A program made the position numbers and the translations under genes. The notes under the pieces are model-generated. The model worked only from the letters and a program-made list of their open reading frames with translations. It made no database searches and was not told the origin of the DNA. Positions 36,816-45,158 of a stretch of DNA of 64,000 bases are shown one piece after another; within the stretch, counting starts at the first letter, position 1; each line of letters starts with the position of its first letter. Source of the DNA: Mycobacterium sp. HUMS_12744610 (lineage in GTDB: Bacteria > Actinomycetota > Actinomycetes > Mycobacteriales > Mycobacteriaceae); contig NZ_JBGEDP010000001.1 in NCBI RefSeq assembly GCF_041206865.1, forward strand, positions 5,952,001 to 6,016,000. Direction: 5' to 3'.

Positions 36816-38303
36816 CTAGCCTCCGGCCTTCGCTGTTGTCGTCACCACGGCCACCCTTCCGAGCGCGGGCACGGTATCCCGAGCCACCAACGCCGCCTGC
36901 TGCGACAACGCCGGTCCCGCAGCGAAAGTCCGCAACAGCGGCCACGGCGCCTGGACCGCAGCGGCCGGGTCGAGGCCCAACGCACGCAACGTCGTGTCGT
37001 CGGCGGCGATCCCGAACCGCACCCCGTTGGGGGAAACCCAGAACAACGATTCGCGGGAATCGGAGGTGATCACCCCGCTGGTCGACGTCACGAAGTTCGC
37101 CGCCCCGGGTAGCACCAGGACATGGTCGGCCACCACCGACGCCGGGCCACGGTCATCACGGACCAGGTGCACGATCCGGTCGTCCATCGACGCTGAGACC
37201 GGAAGGCCCCGGCCGTTGTAGACGGCCACCCGGGCCTGCGGGTCCGTCGAGGCCTTCTCCCAGCCCACGCACGTCGTCGGATTCGCCTCGGTGTCAATGA
37301 AATTCAGTCGCCCGCTCGGGTAGTAGTCCACCGGCAGGGTGTTGACCTCCGGGGTGTTTACCAGCACGTCGGGAGTCACCACTCGCGGCGCCGTCGACCC
37401 GTAGGAGTTCGCACTGCGCAGCAGATCGGCCACGAAGCTGTCGATCTTCTGCACCCCGTCGGGCAGCAGCACATAGAACTGGCTTCCCCCGCCGGCGGTT
37501 TGGGCTTGCAGCACCGCACCGACCTGGGAGCCCGCCACCCATTTCGACGGAGTGCCCGCCTCGGGAACCTGCGGAACGCTCAGCGGCTCGGTCGCCGGCA
37601 GCGCGTCGAACAGCGCCCGGGAGATCTCGACCGGTGACGTGACGCCGGGATCGAGGCCCAGGCTCAGCGTGACCGCCCGATTGGTGGGATCGATCCGCGA
37701 GCGCTTGTCGCCCCAGATCACATAGGTGTTGCTCTGGAAGGTGACCAGCAGTCCCGCGTCGCGCCGCAAAGGTGTCGCGCGGGCAACACCGTTGAGCCGG
37801 CCCGCGATCGAGGTCACCACCGGTTTGTCCCCGCTGCGCGGCCGGCCCGCCGTGTCGCACACTGACCACGCCGAAATGGCGCCGCGGTTCACCGGCATGG
37901 CCGCCGGCGCTCCCGGGATGCCGATCAGCGGTCCCGACGGATATTTCGCGATCTCGGCGGGTTTGACCCACGTCGGCTGCGCCGCCGATCCCGTCGCCAG
38001 GCGCGCCGAGGTCAGATTCAACGCCGGATAGAGCCGGCCGTCGATGCGGGCGTAGACCGCCCCGGAGTCACGGTCGCCGATGATTGCCGAATCCCCCACC
38101 ACGCCCGTGGGTTTGAGCACGTTCAGCAGAATCATCCAGCCCCCGGCGATGGCCACCAACACCACCGAGAGCACCAGCGCGGCGGTCTGCTTGCGGTCGT
38201 CGTGCTTCATCCGCACCGAGAAGCGGGTGGTGGCGGCCCGCAGCCGGCGGTTGTAGAACAGGTGCCCGGAATTCTGTTCGCGGTTGGACAAACTCAGCGG
38301 CAT
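36816..38303 (-). CDS. eccB2: Type VII secretion core protein EccB (ESX-2 type)
   Basis: A 495-residue EccB, equal in length to EccB2 (Rv3895c) as remembered. The N-terminus MPLSLSNREQNSGHLFYNRR is cytoplasmic; one membrane helix follows (TAALVLSVVLVAIAGGWMIL), then a periplasmic domain with repeats such as GAVYARIDGRLYPALNLTSA and paired Cys (VCDTAGRP and TTCVGWEK). EccB is part of the ESX membrane complex with EccC, D and E. ATG 38303 overlaps the TGA of the transglycosylase-like gene (ATGA). Intact, although EccD, EccE and MycP are not in the window. Confidence 0.93.
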   Translation of the reverse strand: MPLSLSNREQNSGHLFYNRRLRAATTRFSVRMKHDDRKQTAALVLSVVLVAIAGGWMILLNVLKPTGVVGDSAIIGDRDSGAVYARIDGRLYPALNLTSARLATGSAAQPTWVKPAEIAKYPSGPLIGIPGAPAAMPVNRGAISAWSVCDTAGRPRSGDKPVVTSIAGRLNGVARATPLRRDAGLLVTFQSNTYVIWGDKRSRIDPTNRAVTLSLGLDPGVTSPVEISRALFDALPATEPLSVPQVPEAGTPSKWVAGSQVGAVLQAQTAGGGSQFYVLLPDGVQKIDSFVADLLRSANSYGSTAPRVVTPDVLVNTPEVNTLPVDYYPSGRLNFIDTEANPTTCVGWEKASTDPQARVAVYNGRGLPVSASMDDRIVHLVRDDRGPASVVADHVLVLPGAANFVTSTSGVITSDSRESLFWVSPNGVRFGIAADDTTLRALGLDPAAAVQAPWPLLRTFAAGPALSQQAALVARDTVPALGRVAVVTTTAKAGG

Positions 38304-39160
38304 CAGTACCCCCTGGGCGATCGGCGAGGGTCGGCCTGCTGGATCCGATCGGCCAGATTCGACCCGTCGGCGGCCACTCCGTAGCGGCCCCGCGCATAGT
38401 TGATGAACGCGCAGGCCTGCGCCACCAGATCGTGAATGTTGGTCGATGTTCCGGGCTCGTGATATGCCGCGAATGTTGGCGCGATGAACTGCCACGCTCC
38501 GCAACTCGGTGTACCGTTGGCCGCGTTGGCATCCCAGATGTTGACCGCGCCGGCGTCGTAGCCGGATTCGCGCCGGGCAACCAGGTCCATGCCGCGTCGC
38601 CAGCGGACCCGCGCGATGGGGTCGTGAATGCCCTTGATGTCCAAGGCTTTACCGATGGCCGCCTGCACGGCGGTGCGGCCGCTGGGGTGGCGGTGTCGGT
38701 GCTGCTGTAGGTAGCGCAAATGGCGCAGCCGATGCGCCAGCAGCCGTGACCGCTGCCGCGACCGAGTGATGTGCCGGTGCTGTGCCCGCAGTCGCGCCGC
38801 CATCCGGGTGATCGCCTCGCGCCGACCCACCGGGGTGTCGGCGCCCGAGGCCGCATCGGCCGTGGCCGCGTCCAGAATCATTCGAGTCACCGCTCTGGTG
38901 TGCGCGTGATCGGCCCGCGCCGCCGCCACGACCCGTTTCAGCGCCACGTCGTCGTACGCGATGCGGCGCAGCGCTTGCGTTGACCTGTTCGATCGGGCGG
39001 CCGCTGTCGGGATATTGGGCGCCGCCGATATCGAATCGGCGTGGGCGTGAATTCGCGCGGGCACGTCACCGACATCGCTGCCGGTGACTTCTCCGGCGAA
39101 TAGGGAATGGCCGCGGGATAAGGCCGCCACGGCTTCGGTGATAAACGGCTCGGTCAACAA
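38303..39160 (-). CDS. Lytic transglycosylase-like (SLT domain) protein, Rv3896c-type
   Basis: A 285-residue protein whose C-terminal ~110 residues form a lysozyme-like SLT domain: MDLVARRESGYDAGAVNIWD with the catalytic Glu in RRESGYD, then TPSCGAWQFIAPTFAAY and ACAFINYARGRYG. The N-terminal part is helical and His/Arg-rich (LRAQHRHITRSRQRSRLLAH), with no signal peptide seen. It matches the position and size of Rv3896c next to eccB2 and could open peptidoglycan for the secretion machine. The start is a TTG (39160, or 39157); an ATG at 39173 is out of frame. Overlaps eccB2 by four bases. Confidence 0.75.
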   Translation of the reverse strand: MLTEPFITEAVAALSRGHSLFAGEVTGSDVGDVPARIHAHADSISAAPNIPTAAARSNRSTQALRRIAYDDVALKRVVAAARADHAHTRAVTRMILDAATADAASGADTPVGRREAITRMAARLRAQHRHITRSRQRSRLLAHRLRHLRYLQQHRHRHPSGRTAVQAAIGKALDIKGIHDPIARVRWRRGMDLVARRESGYDAGAVNIWDANAANGTPSCGAWQFIAPTFAAYHEPGTSTNIHDLVAQACAFINYARGRYGVAADGSNLADRIQQADPRRSPRGY

Positions 39161-39406
39161 CGCGCCCGTTCATGCCGTGTTGTCGTCGCGCCCCCGCGCA
39201 CCCTATCCATACCGGGCAACTCCCACATTTTCCCGCCGGCGCCGTCACCTAACAGCATGCCTGAGACGGCGACGCTCTTGTCTAGAACGGGCAATCCCAG
39301 CCCAGCCGATCCCGTCGGGTTTTACGTGGCGAGACTACTGCCGTTCGGAGCGGCTCACCACTCACCCCCGGTGCCAGCGATTGCGCCGGTCACGGCGCTG
39401 AAGCGG

Positions 39407-40453
39407 CTATTCTTTCGCCTCGTCCTCGCTCGGCATGATCACGATCCGCCGATTGGGCCTGTTGGTTACCACGGTCGGTTTCCCGTCGGCATGCTTGGCG
39501 ACAGGCGCGCTCGGCGGCAGCGCCGTCAAGCGGCCCTTGACCGGCTGGCCGTTGGGCACCCCGGGCGCCGAAACCCGCTTTTCGACCGGCTTGTCTTTTG
39601 CGCCCTCGCCGCCAGCGCCGGCGACACCCGGCATCATCGGCATGCCGGTCATCCCCGTGGAACCCCTGGCCGGGGCGGTGCCGTCGGCCGGTGGCATCGC
39701 GACGGGCTTCGCCGGCGCCCCGGCGGGGCTCGTCGGCGGCGACGATCCCGGCACGGGCGGGGGACCCAGCGATGCAGCCGGTGTCGTGCCGCCGAGGCCG
39801 CCGATTCCGCCGCCACCACCACCGGCACCCAGCTCCGAGCCGGAGCCGACGCTGTCCACCAGCGTGGGATCCCCGGCCGCCAGCGCCTCGGCACCGTGAG
39901 AGGCCTGCTGGACCGCGCTCATCAGCGGCTGCATCGCGCTTTGGCCGGCCTGCATGGCCTGCTGCGGAAGCTGCGTCAGCGGGCCCATGATGCCGCCGAG
40001 GGCACCGGTGAGCGCGCCGGTGACGCTCGAGACCATCTGCTGAACCATTTGCATGCCCTGCTGACCGCCCGCCTGCGCACCGACAGCTTGCATCTGCTGC
40101 GCCGAATTCGCTTCATTGGCAGGGAATTTCGCCAGCGCATCCGCCGCGTGCGCCCGGCGGTCGGCGTCCGCTTCGGTGCTGGACGCCACGTCACCCGGCA
40201 CGCCGGCGTTGCTTGCGGCGACCAGAGCGCCGGACGCCGCATCGGCGGGTGAGGTTCCGGTCGGAGGCGCCGGAGTCGGTGCGATCGGGGGCGGCAGCGG
40301 TACCCCGTACAAGGCCTGCGACAGCGTGTCCGGCGTGACCTTGATCGTGGTACCGGGCGGGAGGTTGGGGCCTGGGATGGAGGACAGGAGCGACGGGTTA
40401 GGGCCTCCCGGCGCTCCTGGTGCGGGGACCGGCGCGGAATTGTCTCCGGTCAT
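39407..40453 (-). CDS. Pro/Ala/Gly-rich ESX-2-associated protein
   Basis: A 348-residue protein with an N-terminal proline-rich segment (PVPAPGAPGGPNPSL), a central alpha-helical Gln/Met/Ala-rich part (AQQMQAVGAQAGGQQGMQMV, QQMVSSVTGALTGALGGIMG, LPQQAMQAGQSAMQPLMSAV) and a Gly/Pro-rich C-terminal half ending PNRRIVIMPSEDE. The central stretch resembles the C-terminal parts of PPE-like or EspE/EspF-like ESX-associated proteins. No signal peptide; secretion through a type VII system is an inference from context. ATG 40453 has GAGGTG six bases upstream. Lies between the transglycosylase gene and the larger substrate-like gene, roughly where Rv3897c/Rv3898c sit. Confidence 0.65.
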   Translation of the reverse strand: MTGDNSAPVPAPGAPGGPNPSLLSSIPGPNLPPGTTIKVTPDTLSQALYGVPLPPPIAPTPAPPTGTSPADAASGALVAASNAGVPGDVASSTEADADRRAHAADALAKFPANEANSAQQMQAVGAQAGGQQGMQMVQQMVSSVTGALTGALGGIMGPLTQLPQQAMQAGQSAMQPLMSAVQQASHGAEALAAGDPTLVDSVGSGSELGAGGGGGGIGGLGGTTPAASLGPPPVPGSSPPTSPAGAPAKPVAMPPADGTAPARGSTGMTGMPMMPGVAGAGGEGAKDKPVEKRVSAPGVPNGQPVKGRLTALPPSAPVAKHADGKPTVVTNRPNRRIVIMPSEDEAKE

Positions 40454-40571
40454 GTGTTCACCTCATCCCTGCCGTTCAGAGCCTGGGGCCCGCCATGCGC
40501 ATAGTCGGCCGTCTAGGCCATTTTGGCACAGCACGAGTCTCACGGTATTCACGTCGACCGAGGCAGATGGC

Positions 40572-42740
40572 CTACGAGACGCAGCGGCGGGTAAGTGCGT
40601 TGAACCAGGCCAGGTGGTAGTTCGCCAGGTACTCGTGGTCGTCGATGAGCGCCTCGATTGCGGCCAGCAGCATCCAGTCCGCCACGGCGGCCGGGTCGTG
40701 GCGGGGGTATGCACTCGACACCGAGTGCCGGACGTCGCTCAGGCATGCGCGCAAGAGTTTGGCTTCGTTGGCCAGCACACCCGTCTTGCGCACTGCCGGG
40801 CTCGCGACTGCTTGAGCTATCCGCGGCAGGCCGTCGCGGCGCCGCACGGCGTCCACGAGGCTGGGCCCGAGTTCGTCGACCCTGGGTGCGGCGGAGCGCG
40901 CCGCCCGGTCACCACTCAACACCGGTGCGTCCGGGCCGGGCTCGGCGACGTAGGCATCGGGCTCATGTGCGGCCGCGGTCACTACGGCTCCCAACAGATC
41001 GACGACGCTGGCATCGCCGCGCCGCGCCGCCGGTTCGAGCACCGTCACGTGGGCAGGCAGGCGGACGTGCGGCGGAATCCACCCGCCGGCCAGATCGGTG
41101 ACCAGCAGGCTCGTCGTGCCGTCATCGCGCAGCCCCGCCGCCCACGACAGACGCGGTTCCTGGCGCGCCACTGCGTCAACAATGCGCTGTAGGCGTTGTT
41201 GTTCGGCGGCCCGGCTCGAGGCCGCGCCGGCAGTCGCTCCGGTCGCAGTCGACGCCGCCGATGCACCGGCCAGCGCGGGGGAACTCGCGCCGGCCTGGCC
41301 CGCTGCGGTTTGGGAGGCGGCCCGTTCCACCGGAGAAACCATTGGCCCGCCCGCTGACGGGGACGACGGTGCCGAAGGTGCGACTGCGGCCCCCGAGACC
41401 GGTGCGGTCGGGGCCGAAGCCACGGCGGGCGGCGCGACCATCGACGGCCGCAGATCCGATCCGTACGCGGGCAGCGGTCCAGCGGGGACGACGGGGCCGC
41501 CGGCCACCGGCGCCGCGGGCGTCGACCACGAGCCGCCTGTCATCACCGCGGGCGCCACCGGCACACCGCCGCCGGTCGTCGGCGCCAGCGGAGGTGAAGT
41601 GACTGCGGCGTCTACGGGAGTGCTTGCGGCAGTGAACGATTCACCACCGGCCATGGGGATGGACGGCGCGACGGGCGGCACCAGCGGTGGCGAGGCCTGC
41701 GGCGGCGGCGCCGACCCTGTTCCCATCGCCTGCATCGCGCCCGAGGACAACGACTGCGCGCCAGCGCCCGCTGGTTGACCTGTCGCCATTCCGGACATGA
41801 ACGACTGGCTTAAAGAGTTGGGCGACAAGCCTTGGCCTAGGGATGCTGGGGATACGCCCATCCCCGGTAGCGGCGGACCAGTTAGCGAACCGCTGGGTAC
41901 GTGTACACCCCCAGACGGAACAGCCGTAACCTGTCCGCTTGCGCCGACACCACCAAACCCAGAGCCGTTCCCTTGGCTACCTAAGCTCGGCCCGCCGAGA
42001 GTAGGCCCGTTACCGGCATGCGGGCTGCTTGCCCTTCCGCCCGAGTCGGATCCTTGAGCGGTGCCACCCAACGCACTACTCGTTTCGAGCTGTCCGCTGC
42101 GAGCGTTAGGACCGTTTCCTTGGCTTCCAAGCGCTGCTCCGCCATTATTATTCTCAACCGCCTGGCTGGAATTCGGGGCCGTCGGCATGGCGGTCCTTAA
42201 CTCGTGGTGGTTACCGTATTGCTGCGCTGATGCCGCAATGCCTTCGGCGTTGAGTACCTTCTGAGTTGCGTCCGCGATTGATGCAACCGCGACACCTGAT
42301 TTATGCGCCGCGAATCCGTTAGCTTCAGTAACAAGGGCCGATATTTCCGCCGCTTTCACAGGCTCGGGCTGCTTCGAATTTTCGACCTCAGCAATTCGTC
42401 GATTATATTCATCGGCAACCCCACGCAGGCCTTCTCGAAGGCCATCGACAGCATCAGCGCCCTTGGAAAAGGCGTCGGCTTTTGCTTTATATTTTTCGGC
42501 TAAGTCAAGATGGCTTTTTTCGCCCCGTTGGAAACGGGATACCAGATCATCTATGGTCTGTCCCTGGTTCCTTGACGCCAGCTGGGACCACTGCATATGC
42601 AGTTCCTGTGCATAATGCTCTTGCTCCTGCTGCTGCATCCGCCAATGCTCAGCGGCGGTGTGCAACGCTGACGACGGCTGCGGGTACCATGTGCCGATAA
42701 GCAGCGCTGTGTATTTTCCCGAAGGCAAGTCCCCCGTCAT
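40572..42740 (-). CDS. Large ESX-2-associated protein with helical N-terminus and DUF5631-like C-terminus
   Basis: A 722-residue three-part protein. Residues 1-175 are a helical hairpin-like domain (TAAEHWRMQQQEQEHYAQEL, DDLVSRFQRGEKSHLDLAEK, GLREGLRGVADEYNRRIAEV) resembling WXG100-like substrate domains. Residues 175-520 are Gly/Ser/Pro/Ala-rich linker. The last ~200 residues are globular (RLSWAAGLRDDGTTSLLVTD, GGWIPPHVRLPAHVTVLEPA, DPAAVADWMLLAAIEALIDD), resembling the C-terminal part of Rv3899c (DUF5631/5632). ATG 42740 has GAGGAGGG upstream. Codons 1-300 are markedly richer in A/T than the rest, suggesting that the N-terminal half came by recombination. Probable type VII substrate. Confidence 0.65.
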   Translation of the reverse strand: MTGDLPSGKYTALLIGTWYPQPSSALHTAAEHWRMQQQEQEHYAQELHMQWSQLASRNQGQTIDDLVSRFQRGEKSHLDLAEKYKAKADAFSKGADAVDGLREGLRGVADEYNRRIAEVENSKQPEPVKAAEISALVTEANGFAAHKSGVAVASIADATQKVLNAEGIAASAQQYGNHHELRTAMPTAPNSSQAVENNNGGAALGSQGNGPNARSGQLETSSALGGTAQGSDSGGRASSPHAGNGPTLGGPSLGSQGNGSGFGGVGASGQVTAVPSGGVHVPSGSLTGPPLPGMGVSPASLGQGLSPNSLSQSFMSGMATGQPAGAGAQSLSSGAMQAMGTGSAPPPQASPPLVPPVAPSIPMAGGESFTAASTPVDAAVTSPPLAPTTGGGVPVAPAVMTGGSWSTPAAPVAGGPVVPAGPLPAYGSDLRPSMVAPPAVASAPTAPVSGAAVAPSAPSSPSAGGPMVSPVERAASQTAAGQAGASSPALAGASAASTATGATAGAASSRAAEQQRLQRIVDAVARQEPRLSWAAGLRDDGTTSLLVTDLAGGWIPPHVRLPAHVTVLEPAARRGDASVVDLLGAVVTAAAHEPDAYVAEPGPDAPVLSGDRAARSAAPRVDELGPSLVDAVRRRDGLPRIAQAVASPAVRKTGVLANEAKLLRACLSDVRHSVSSAYPRHDPAAVADWMLLAAIEALIDDHEYLANYHLAWFNALTRRCVS

Positions 42741-42889
42741 GAGCCCTCCTCGCAAGCCGCCGGTTTCGAGACAACTCAGAGCACCGGTTAACGTTGCGGT
42801 TTCTATGTTGAACCATCCCAAGATGAGAAGCAAATCACGCAACGCGTGTGTGCAGGCAGATCAACTTATGGCCGTGTGGTCCGACGAAT

Positions 42890-43422
42890 TCACGCGCACG
42901 CTTCACGAAGTGCCGATGTCGCTGACTCCACATCACCTCCATCGGCTTTTTCTTCTGCAAACGCGGTAATTACGTAGTTCAAGTAGGCATCAGCCAATTT
43001 TCTAGCCAATGTGGTTAGAGTTGTCGGCGTTGCTGGTTCTATCGAGGTAGTCAGTGCGAGCGCACCACCAACCAGAGCCGCACGCGCATTCGCGGCGGCT
43101 GCTACCGGTTCCGCCCCGTCTGGCGCAGACGTCGCTACCTTGACCGCCTTGCTTACACTCTGGAACGTCGAACACAACCGCTTATTGGCCGCCGCTACGT
43201 CCGCCGCACTGAAGCTCGAGGGCATCGAGGAGGTTGTCGGGGGGTGCTGCGCCCTGTTGCCCCCGGACTCGGCTGAGTCAGAGAAATGATGCCGACGGCA
43301 AGCGCAGCCAACGAAATCAGCGCAATAGCGGCGATGACGCTTATTAGACCGTTCCCTAAAGTACGCCGGGGGCGCCCTGGTGTCCCATCTTGTCCAGCGG
43401 CGGGAGTTTGAGGATTCGTCAC
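42890..43422 (-). pseudogene. Membrane-anchored Ala-rich protein, frameshifted in a homopolymer
   Basis: From ATG 43422 one frame gives a proline-rich tail (MTNPQTPAAGQDGTPGRPRR), one membrane helix (LISVIAAIALISLAALAVGI) and SLTQPSPGATG. The frame is lost in a run of six G (43239-43244, C on the coding strand). The next frame continues PTTSSMPSSFSAADVAAANK, RLCSTFQSVSKAVKVATS and a helical domain to the stop at 42890. The joined product matches a mycobacterial group of small proteins with an N-terminal anchor and a conserved A-D-V-A-A-A-N-K-x-L-C start of the external domain. One missing base in the run explains it. Likely extracytoplasmic; function unknown. Confidence 0.65.
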
Positions 43423-43579
43423 GACACCAGGCTAATCGCAGCTTTGCGTCGTTATCATCCGAATCTCTGCGTTAGCAACGATCGCTTGTTGCAGCGCGAG
43501 GCGGCATCTCAGCTTGAATCTCCTGTCGCACGTAGCCGATCAACTCGACCCGCCAACGGCTCGATTTGGACCCAGCCCT

Positions 43580-44143
43580 TCATCCCCCAACCAATTGGTC
43601 CTTCACGCTGAACCCGCTGTCACGGCGGTGGTCATTCATATTGCGGCACTGGCCCAGAAGCTTTACGGACCCATCGGCGTCGGGGTAGGGACTGATGCCG
43701 ATCGTGGCCATCACGTCGTCTTGGTGGATCACCGTGCCGGTCGCGTGCTGCCCATGGGGCGGACCCGCAGACCAGCCGTTGGACTCCATCGTGTTGGCGA
43801 TCCGCTGGAAGTACGCACTGTGGTCGGAGCCCTGCGGCACGACGAACGTCATGTCGAGCCGGCCTCGATAAGGCTTCTCCCCCTGGTCATTACACGACTC
43901 CCAGCGAAAGCTGCCCGAAACATCCTGCAACCGAGACACATCGGCGATCTGCTTGGCCGCAGCGACCACCTGGGCGACGGATTGGCCGTCCGACAGCGGC
44001 TGCTCGGGCTTATCGGCCTGGTGTCGGGACGGGAACCGCACCGAACACCCCCCGAGCATCAAGGCGCTTGCGATCAGCACCGCGACCCCGACCGCGAGCC
44101 GCGCGGGCCATCGCCGAAGACGCTTACCCAACACCGTGGTCAC
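43580..44143 (-). CDS. Probable lipoprotein
   Basis: A 187-residue protein with a basic N-terminus (KRLRRWPARL), a hydrophobic core and the lipobox LMLGGCS (Cys about residue 33), so it should be lipid-anchored outside the membrane. The mature part has two further Cys (WESCNDQGE and GQCRNMND) that may pair, and blocks FVVPQGSDHSAYFQRIANTM and DDVMATIGISPYPDADG. No family recognised. GTG 44143. It sits upstream of the anchored protein gene and downstream of the small helical gene at 44236, within the ESX-2 flank. Confidence 0.7.
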   Translation of the reverse strand: MTTVLGKRLRRWPARLAVGVAVLIASALMLGGCSVRFPSRHQADKPEQPLSDGQSVAQVVAAAKQIADVSRLQDVSGSFRWESCNDQGEKPYRGRLDMTFVVPQGSDHSAYFQRIANTMESNGWSAGPPHGQHATGTVIHQDDVMATIGISPYPDADGSVKLLGQCRNMNDHRRDSGFSVKDQLVGG

Positions 44144-44235
44144 TTAGCACAGCAATCACCCTAGCGGCCCGGTTATTCCATTCCGGGTAGCCGTTCGCCG
44201 AATCGGCGCAGCAGTGCGATGGCCCGGAAACCTAG

Positions 44236-44550
44236 CTAGCTCACGGACTTGTCCCGCACCGCGCGCAGCTGCTCGGCGCCGCGTTCGTCCATCCCGGTGA
44301 ACTCCGCGGCGGCGTAGGCCGCCTTGGAGCCCACCGCGGAAAGCGCCTCGTAGTGGACCTGCAGGCTCCTCAACTGCTCGGCGTGGGCCGCGCTGAGGGC
44401 CTCGTGAAAGGTCTCGGCGGCGGCGAAGTCGCCGAACATGCCCGCGGCGAGCGGCCCCCGGGCAAGGTGATCGGCCCCGTCGCGGGCGTGCCCTCCGGCG
44501 CGGTGGGACTCGTTGGCTCCCAGCCGCAGCAATCCCGGGTCGACGAACAT
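44236..44550 (-). CDS. Small helical ESX-associated-type protein (DUF2563-like)
   Basis: A 104-residue helical protein beginning MFVDPGLLRLGANESHRAGG and containing GMFGDFAAAETFHEALSAAH and LRSLQVHYEALSAVGSKAAY. Mycobacteria have a group of ~100-residue proteins with this M-F-V-D-P-x-L-L start (DUF2563), related in size and helix pattern to EspC/WXG100 proteins. Whether it is secreted is unknown; there is no WXG and no clear YxxxD/E tail. ATG 44550 has AAAGGGGG upstream. Confidence 0.65.
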   Translation of the reverse strand: MFVDPGLLRLGANESHRAGGHARDGADHLARGPLAAGMFGDFAAAETFHEALSAAHAEQLRSLQVHYEALSAVGSKAAYAAAEFTGMDERGAEQLRAVRDKSVS

Positions 44551-44624
44551 CGTGGCCCCCTTTCCGCGCCGTGCCGACCAGGCTAACCACGACGCCAGTG
44601 CCGATCAATTCACCGAAGCGGTCC

Positions 44625-45134
44625 TCACAACGGGCTGGCGCCGTCGGCCAGGCCGTCGCCGTCGCTGTCGGTCAGCCGCACGTTCCACTTGCCGTCGCCG
44701 TCGGTGTCGACGTAACCGGTCACCCCGTTCTCCCCCGGGCACAACACCCGGTCGGCCACGCCGTCGCCGTCGGTGTCGAGCAGCCGGTCGTCGGCGCCGC
44801 CATGCCCGTCGAAGTCCACCAGGGGGCCGCCGGTGTGCTCCACGCCGTCCAGCCCGTACCAGCGCAGCTGCCCGCTTCGGTCCACGGCGACCGACCACAT
44901 GCCCGTCCCGTCGTCGGTGAACGACGCCTCGCGCGTGCCGTCGTTGTCGACATCGAGCCATGCGTGGTCGGCCACCCCGTCACCGTCGAGGTCGGCCAGG
45001 GCGTCGTCGCGCAGCCCGTCGCCGTCGAGATCCACGCCTACCGCGTCGAAGTGGCCGTCGCCGTCCAGATCCACGTCAGGCGTGCCGTGCAGCATCGACG
45101 CTGTGCCGTCGTCTCCACCGATGCAGTAGTCCAC
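44625..45134 (-). CDS. Calcium-binding-repeat protein, Rv3906c-like
   Basis: A 169-residue acidic protein built of repeated D-x-D-x-D-G loops (DVDLDGDGHFDAVGVDLDGD, ADLDGDGVADHAWLDVDNDG, DTDGDGVADRVLCPG, DTDGDGKWNVRLTDSDGDGL), like dockerin/EF-hand-type calcium sites. The size and position next to pcnA match Rv3906c, which has been labelled pullulanase-like without enzymatic evidence. No glycosidase motif is visible here, so a calcium-binding or structural role is more supportable. No signal peptide. GTG 45134; stop 24 bases... downstream lies an intergenic gap before the small helical gene. Confidence 0.75.
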   Translation of the reverse strand: MDYCIGGDDGTASMLHGTPDVDLDGDGHFDAVGVDLDGDGLRDDALADLDGDGVADHAWLDVDNDGTREASFTDDGTGMWSVAVDRSGQLRWYGLDGVEHTGGPLVDFDGHGGADDRLLDTDGDGVADRVLCPGENGVTGYVDTDGDGKWNVRLTDSDGDGLADGASPL

Positions 45135-45158
45135 GACTACTCCGACGCCGGCCCGCCG

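Noticed and set aside
44625..45134. Pullulanase for the Rv3906c-like protein
   Set aside because: The sequence is made of D-x-D-x-D-G calcium-type loops and lacks glycoside hydrolase catalytic motifs.
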